Assembly: GCF_002775205.1 (NCBI RefSeq)
Contig: NC_036456.1
Coordinates: 24,711,850 to 24,775,849, forward strand
DNA: 64,000 nucleotides
Direction: 5' to 3'
From: Xiphophorus maculatus
Taxonomy: Eukaryota; Chordata; Actinopteri; Cyprinodontiformes; Poeciliidae
The notes below the pieces were generated by a model, which ran no database searches, was not told the DNA's origin, and was given only the letters and a program-made list of their open reading frames with translations. Made by a program: the position numbers and the translations under genes. Below, piece by piece: positions 58,078 through 64,000 of this stretch. The number at the start of each line of letters is the position of its first letter. Position 1 is the first letter of the stretch.

Positions 58078-59040
58078 ATGGCTTTCATCATGCTCTCTTT
58101 ACATCCCTGTGGTCAGTTTTCACTTTCATTTCATCAAGATCATAAAATAAATGTTACCAACTGTTTGGTATCTTAATGTTTGATCATGGACATGAGTGAA
58201 AAACAACAAAACAGAACTATTTTTTAGACACAGTTTATATGTCCTCACTTTCTCTCTTTATCTTCTCAGTATCAGAAAATGGAGATCAGAGGATCCGTAA
58301 GTAGAATATTTAGAGGTTATAAAATCAAAGTTAGTTGTAATAACAAAGGTTTTATAAAATTGCCTATTGTCCTGTGTTTCTGACTGTAACTTTTATCTTC
58401 AGTAGAGAAAATAGAAGTAGATGTGACACAGAAGTTATATCAGGTTGAGAAGAACCACAACATCACACTGGATTTAACCTTCACCACCAAACCAGAGTGC
58501 TCCCAAACTTTCTGGCTTGTACTTTGTTACCGAATGGAGGATAAAAAGGTTTTATACCAGTATGTTGATGTTGGTAGTAATAAAGCCTCAGAGTCTCAGG
58601 ATGAACAGTTTTCAGGACGAGTTCTATTTGACAAAGACGTCCTCAGAGAAGGACGGATCCGACTCCATGTATACAGTCTCAAGATGGAAGACTCTGGATT
58701 TTATGTCTGTAAACTGACCATTGGCCGTTGCATGGGCTTGGACACATGTGACCTCACTGTGACTGGTAAGTCAGTAAATTTATACTTTGAAGTGAGAACA
58801 GTTTTCTGTTGAATTTTGTAAAAGGTTTATTTCCTCCTGTCCTTCACCACAGACCCTCATCCATCTGAACTCCCAGCAACTATCAGCTCTCCACCAGAGA
58901 ATTGGGGAAGGACAGGATTAATTATTGTGGCAGCAGCAATAGTAGTAACTATTCTGATTATTGGTTACTTTACTTCTAGAAAGAAAAATGACTCTGAAAG
59001 CCAACCTCTATGGACAAAAAGACAAACCGTGTCTTCTTAA
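58078..59040 (+). CDS. IgV-3: single V-set Ig transmembrane protein
   Basis: Four coding exons, 58078-58111, 58270-58296, 58403-58765 and 58853-59040, all phase 1, encode 203 residues. The first exon follows the acceptor CTGTCTCACAG and encodes a short, weak signal-like stretch, MAFIMLSLHPC. A 27-base micro-exon (VSENGDQRI) not seen in IgV-1 or IgV-2 comes next. The V domain has NHNITLDLTF instead of a B-strand cysteine, a C-strand Cys (LVLCYRM), DSGFYVC in strand F, and extra cysteines (PEC, GRC, DTC). The last exon gives a stalk, an Ile/Val-rich membrane helix and a tail without tyrosine. A surface receptor or ligand is likely. An alternative upstream start is possible because the signal peptide is poor. 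Confidence 0.78.
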
Positions 59041-59044
59041 CCTG

Positions 59045-61650
59045 TTTCATGGTATTTGTGCATTCTAATATTTTTTGTATTAATTTGGCAACTAGGATCA
59101 ATTTATAATCATTTTCACTGTGGATCAAAATAACATAGCTGATGCTAAAAAGTACAATAGAAATGACTACTTTTTTCTGGGTCTTTCAATAAACTTTAAA
59201 AGCCCTTTATAATATTAAAATATTTTATCTAAAATATCACACAGTAGCTATTCTGGATTAAAAAAGGTTTGTTTGTTTTTCCATATAAATTCCAGCATTG
59301 AAGAAGGAAACTGATTACTTCATTAGAGTTTAAAGGAGACGTTTCTCATTCTGGTTTAGAGTCAGTGGATTTACGCAACTTCCTGGTTTGTGGTTAAATC
59401 AGCTGAACTGAAGGAGAGAGAAACAATAAAGTCATTTAGAAGAATGAAAGTAAAACCGCCAAAAACCTGTCAGGACATTTTTTTACGTTAGATTTTTAAC
59501 AATGAGAGAAATTAATATTTTAAGTGAAGAAACAATGCACTGGAATGTTTTCAATGATTAAAAAAGTTTAAGGCTGTTTCAGTTTTAGTTAGTTTTTGCT
59601 CCTTTGTGTTTTTTCAATAAAATAAATGTCAAAAAATGCAGAATATAAATAAACTGTAAAACCTGAAGCTTTTATAATATAATGGTACGTGAAGGTTTTG
59701 TTAAAAGTTCATGATGTGAAATAATAATTTACATCCAATCAGGACAATCGGCTTTAATACTGATTCAGCCGAGGTTGGTGTCACAGGATTCACTGTAAAA
59801 AACAAACTGGAAAATCCCCTGGATTTATTTCTATTCTCTTTTCCCACAGAATTTGCTTCGTAATGAAGACGAATCAGATTTTCATTGATAAAACAGAACA
59901 GGAACAACTATTTTAACTGAAAATAAAATAATGTGCAGACATTTTGAGACTTAATACTCAAATGTTGAAAGGTCATTCAGTGTCAGATTTACAGTGTATT
60001 TTCTTTACAGTCTCATTTCAAGTCCTCTCACAACTGACCAATTAGCAGTCAGGTTTTCAGGCAGGAAAACAAACTAAAAGTTAAGATTTATTATGAAGAG
60101 TTAAATTAGCATTTCAGAGAAGAAGGTTTTTTCATGGTTTAACTAAAGCCGCTGTCAGATGATGAGACTTAGATGTTGTGGCTGAGGACAAGTTAAAGAG
60201 TTATTGAAGTGATTGACTGAGGGAACACAAGGGTTTGCCTCTTCTTGCTGATCCACATGGTGACTATCAGTACACTGTGATGATGTGCTGAAAAAAGCTG
60301 GAGCTTCTTAAAGAGACAGAAACCAATTTTGGCTTGAACACAATTTTAACATTACTGAAACAGTCTGGTAAAGAGTGAGTTTTAGGAATATCCAGGAACT
60401 GTTAATGAATAGTCAAGCTGAAAAAGAAAAGGCAAACAGAAGGAGTGATAGAAAGAAAAAAAAAAAGCTAAACATGGCGGACCGCTAACTGCTTGGTTCA
60501 GATTTACAGAGAAACAGTGACACCCAGTGGTAAAACCTAAAATGACACGATGCATGTAAAAATTGCTCCAGGGTTCTCCATCGTTCATTTTGCTCTTTAT
60601 TCTGCTGTATCAGAATAAAGAATAAACTGATCAGACCTCCTAATTAAACTGAATGTTCAGCAAAGCTTCATGCATCAATCCAAGATTCAACTGTAACAAC
60701 AAACATAGAAGTCTATCCTGTAATTTTGTAATGTATTTAAACCAGTTCATCATGAAATTCTTTGAATGATTTTTTTGAAGAAAACCATCAGATTGCCTCA
60801 TAGCTGTCCTGTGATGCTCTCTGTTATGCTAATAAAGCACGAGCCGTAAGTGGAGAGGAATAACTCAGGCCCACATCCAGGTGCAGGATGTTCCATTCTA
60901 ACATCATGCAGTATGTAATGTTGAAATAAAAATATTAGTATAACATATTTTTATACAAACTGAATTTATTGTTAGCAGACTTTAACATATTTTAATCAGG
61001 AGAAAAGATAAGAAAGCAAATCACACCAATAACCCCCCAAAAGTAAAGTTCTTTAATTATTTACAAAATCCACCATAGTATTTTTCACTGGGATATAGAA
61101 CACTAAAACCCAAAGAAAGAACCCTGTTAGTCATTGTAAACAAAAAGGTTCTGAACGGAGATTTGATCCGTCTGTCAACCCCAAAACAAGGTTCAGTTTT
61201 CAAAATGCACTTCACTGAACGACAAAAACCATGTTTGTTTTCTACAAACATGATTGTATTCTCAGTGCAACCAGATAGTTGTATCTGTTGAAATGTTTGT
61301 CACTGTTAGTCTGACTTATTACAGTCATTATAAAAATAATCTATCACATAATAGAATACAAAACAACAAGATATGGTACAAACTGTAGACATTTTTATAA
61401 CAACAGTCACTAAAATCTTCAGGATCAGCTTGGTGTGACTTAATAAAAAGTTTTAATTCCTAAATATCCATTTTTAACATAAGCGACTAAAAGTAACTCA
61501 TGGTCTTCTCTGAACATCTTTAAACCTGCACAAATAATCCACTTCCTGCTTTAAAAGACAAAACCATATAAAGATAAAGTCATGAGCCTCTCAGGCTGAA
61601 AACACTCTTTCTGTTTTGTCTGATTCATCTCAAACCACCAACAATGTGAC
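59045..61650. other. Intergenic between IgV-3 and IgV-4
   Basis: No further Ig exon or other gene recognised on either strand. AT-rich, with a few short chance frames. IgV-3 and IgV-4 are convergent, so both 3' UTRs fall here. Confidence 0.5.
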
Positions 61651-61776
61651 CAGTAATTTATCGACTCTGTAGATCCTCCTCCATCTCTCTGGTTTCATGG
61701 ATTCTCTCTTGAAACCAGCAGAGGGCAGAAATGCAACATGAACGCAGCCAGCTGTGGCCTGGTTCTGGTTCTCTCT

Positions 61777-63702
61777 TCACTTCAGACATCCTGGGCTGTG
61801 ATGCTTGATGAGTGAAGCACAGGAAGCCAGGAGAGCTGAAGCTGAAGCCGCGGTGAAGAGTCCCAGTCCGACACAAAGACCGGTTCTACCTCGGGTCGCT
61901 GGTTCTGGTTGTTCTGATATCACTCCAGGCTCAACTTGGGCTGGAAAAACGAAAATAAAGTCAATTAATCAATCAGTTTGTGTAGCATATTTAGCAACAA
62001 GGCAGTTCAAAGAGCTTTCTGTCAGAAAATCACCATGGTAACAAAAATTACATTTTGATGACTGAATTCACCAAAACCGCCGATTCACATCAAATAAGTT
62101 TGTCAGTGTTTCATTTTGGTTCAAAAGCAACTCTAAACATTAAGGCGAGTTTTTAGCCTTAATGTGAAGGAAGTAAAAAGGTAAAGCAAAAAGTCTATTC
62201 TGGTACTCAGGAGCTGATCAAATTATCAATTATTTAATGTTTAAAAATTACATAATCAGACAAACCAAAATATAAAGTTAGGTGGAGATTTTGGTATTGC
62301 AAGGTCCAAAATAACAATAATTCATATAAAAATAAAGAAATATTTTCCAAATCAGTTTCATTCAATATAAAACTTTAACAGAAACTGCAGATGTGTGTCT
62401 GTGTCTGGTGAATTTTTTATTAAAACATGTCTGTTTTTCATTCAGTGGGTAAAAAATCCAGAAATTTGAATCAAGAAAGAGTAGAAATACTTCAAAATAA
62501 AATTACAAAGAGTAAAAAGTACAGCATAGTAAAAATACTCTTGGAAGTACATATGTTTTAAAAAAGTTACTCAAATAAAGGTAACTAGTTATTATCTAAC
62601 TCTGTACCTATGAAAATGCTACATTTAGAAGAGTATTTCTGAAAAATAAAGGACATTGATTCCTAAAGGAATATTTAAAAAACAAAACTTATATTCCCTT
62701 TAGTCCCCACGGAGCATTGCTCACATAATAACAAGAAACACAAATTTCTGTGATTTTTTTTCTTATTTTGGAGACAAAGATTTGGACAATCTTTGTCTAT
62801 CAATGAGAAAAAATATTTTAGATGAGTAGAAACTTACAAGTGACGTTGAGTGTGAACTCTTTGACCTTCCTGCCACATCCAGTAGCCATTCTGCAGAGAT
62901 AACTGGCCGAGTCTTCGGCCCTGACTCTGGCCAGGTGAAGCCTGACCCGGCCCGCCGCCAGCGCTTCTTCATCGCACCGAACTCGACCAGCGAACTGCTG
63001 GTGTTGAGCTTCGACGACGCTGCTGTCCAGATGATAAAAAACCTTCAGCTCAGGTAACTGAATACAGTGGATCTTAAGAGAGGAGACTCTCAGGCCAGGC
63101 CTGAAAGCAAAGCGCCACTCGATGGTGACATTACCACGTTCCTCCGCCTGGTAAAACAGACCATCGCTGTGACTCAACACCGAGCCTGAAATCAACGAAG
63201 GACACAAAGGCTTAATATACAAAAGAAAATACACAATTAAAATAAATCTACTCTGACATTAATTTGATAACATTTATGGAAGCTTTTCTTTGTGTACACA
63301 ATGCAAAATACAACAAACGTCTGATTGATCTACAATGGACTAATAAAAAAATGGGACGCAGTTTGAACACATGCCTTAAGTTTTTTTTCCTCTACAACAA
63401 ACTAATAATCTGAAGTACTGCTGAACCAGACGTGTCGGGACTCAACATTCAGCATTTTTACCTGCATCTTAGTTATCCCTGTCTGATCATAAGGAAGTTA
63501 TTTATAATCTGTCAGCATAATGATATTTAATAACCTCTGCCTTCCCTGCAGCTCTATAATTCCTTCAATTATTTGCAAATAAAACAAGTTTTGTTGGAAG
63601 TTTTGTAGGATTTTTTTTCTGCTAGCTTTCATTTTAACAAGTTGACTCACCACAGATGGTTGAGGTCATGGCAGTGAGCAGCAGGATGCTGCAGATCATC
63701 AT
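61777..63702 (-). CDS. IgV-4: single V-set Ig transmembrane protein
   Basis: Three coding exons, 63651-63702, 62838-63185 and 61777-61940, phase 1, encode 187 residues. The signal peptide is MMICSILLLTAMTSTIC. The V domain contains ERGNVTIEWRF (Trp where the B-strand Cys is expected), LKIHCIQL (Cys where the C-strand Trp is expected), an extra RVRCDEE, and DSASYLC plus TGC after strand F. Its last exon gives a short stalk, GRTGLCVGLG followed by an Ala/Ser/Leu-rich membrane segment and a tail of about 12 residues with no signalling motif. It is the most diverged of the four Ig copies, GC-richer in the V exon, and on the opposite strand. Confidence 0.82.
62443..62604. mobile_element. hAT-like MITE relic in IgV-4 intron
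   Basis: It begins CAGTGGGTAAAAA and ends GTTATTATCTAACTCTG, with AGTAGAAATACTTC and AGTTACTCAAATAAAGG inside, the pattern of Tol2-like termini. No matching 8-base duplication was seen, so it is old or trimmed. Confidence 0.45.
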
Positions 63703-64000
63703 CTTCCTTCGGAAAGCAGAAGATCATTAATGCCATTGAAGGTAAATTCAAGTTAAAGAGATTTAAATCCCTGATTATCTGTTAGAAAAACAGTTCTACT
63801 TGCTGGCATTCAGCCATCTGACTGCTACACAGTAAAACCTGAATAACCTGCTGCACTGATTGTTTACTTAAAGCTCTACAAAGTTGTTTTTCTACTTCGT
63901 CAAATTATTTTAACGTCATGCTATCTGTGTCTGTTCTTCTACCATCTATTTAGCTCAAAATATACTTACAAATTAGATTTTTAATCTCAACAATAAGAAA

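Overview
The window is vertebrate nuclear DNA. It is AT-rich, intron-rich and full of small DNA transposons and LINE fragments typical of ray-finned fish. A teleost is near certain. The repeats and the style of the Ig genes suggest a percomorph, perhaps a cyprinodontiform, but that is an inference. All genes are split. The exon boundaries given were worked out by hand from GT/AG (once GC/AG) sites and reading phase.

Layout. 1-4045 is a block of duplicated non-coding repeats. Two plus-strand genes follow, each encoding a small membrane protein with one V-set Ig domain (IgV-1, 8072-9333; IgV-2, 14554-16328). Next is a minus-strand secreted glycoprotein gene of 12 coding exons, signal peptide-VWD-C8-Cys-rich-ZP (gene A, 19226-25638, 584 aa). 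27000-38200 holds no recognised protein gene, only inverted repeats, three tandem arrays, and a CpG-containing promoter-like block at 37620-37985. A larger minus-strand gene covers 39860-50021 (gene B, 20 coding exons, 1116 aa): signal peptide-D8C-FN3-FN3-linker module-VWD-C8-Cys-rich-ZP. A broken third copy of the VWD-C8-ZP gene lies at 53687-55970. The window ends with two more V-set Ig genes, IgV-3 (plus, 58078-59040) and IgV-4 (minus, 61777-63702).

How the parts may work together. D8C, VWD-C8 and ZP modules occur in uromodulin, GP2 and tectorin-type proteins, which form extracellular filaments or gels, often on mucosal surfaces. Genes A and B keep the polybasic cleavage site and hydrophobic patch expected of a polymerising ZP protein but have no membrane anchor. 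All four Ig proteins lack the usual B-strand cysteine. Two of them carry a cysteine in the C strand, where Trp normally sits; the other two have one in the BC loop. The pairing of a fast-duplicating Ig receptor family with mucosal filament genes is the most interesting feature of the locus. A shared function is only a hypothesis.
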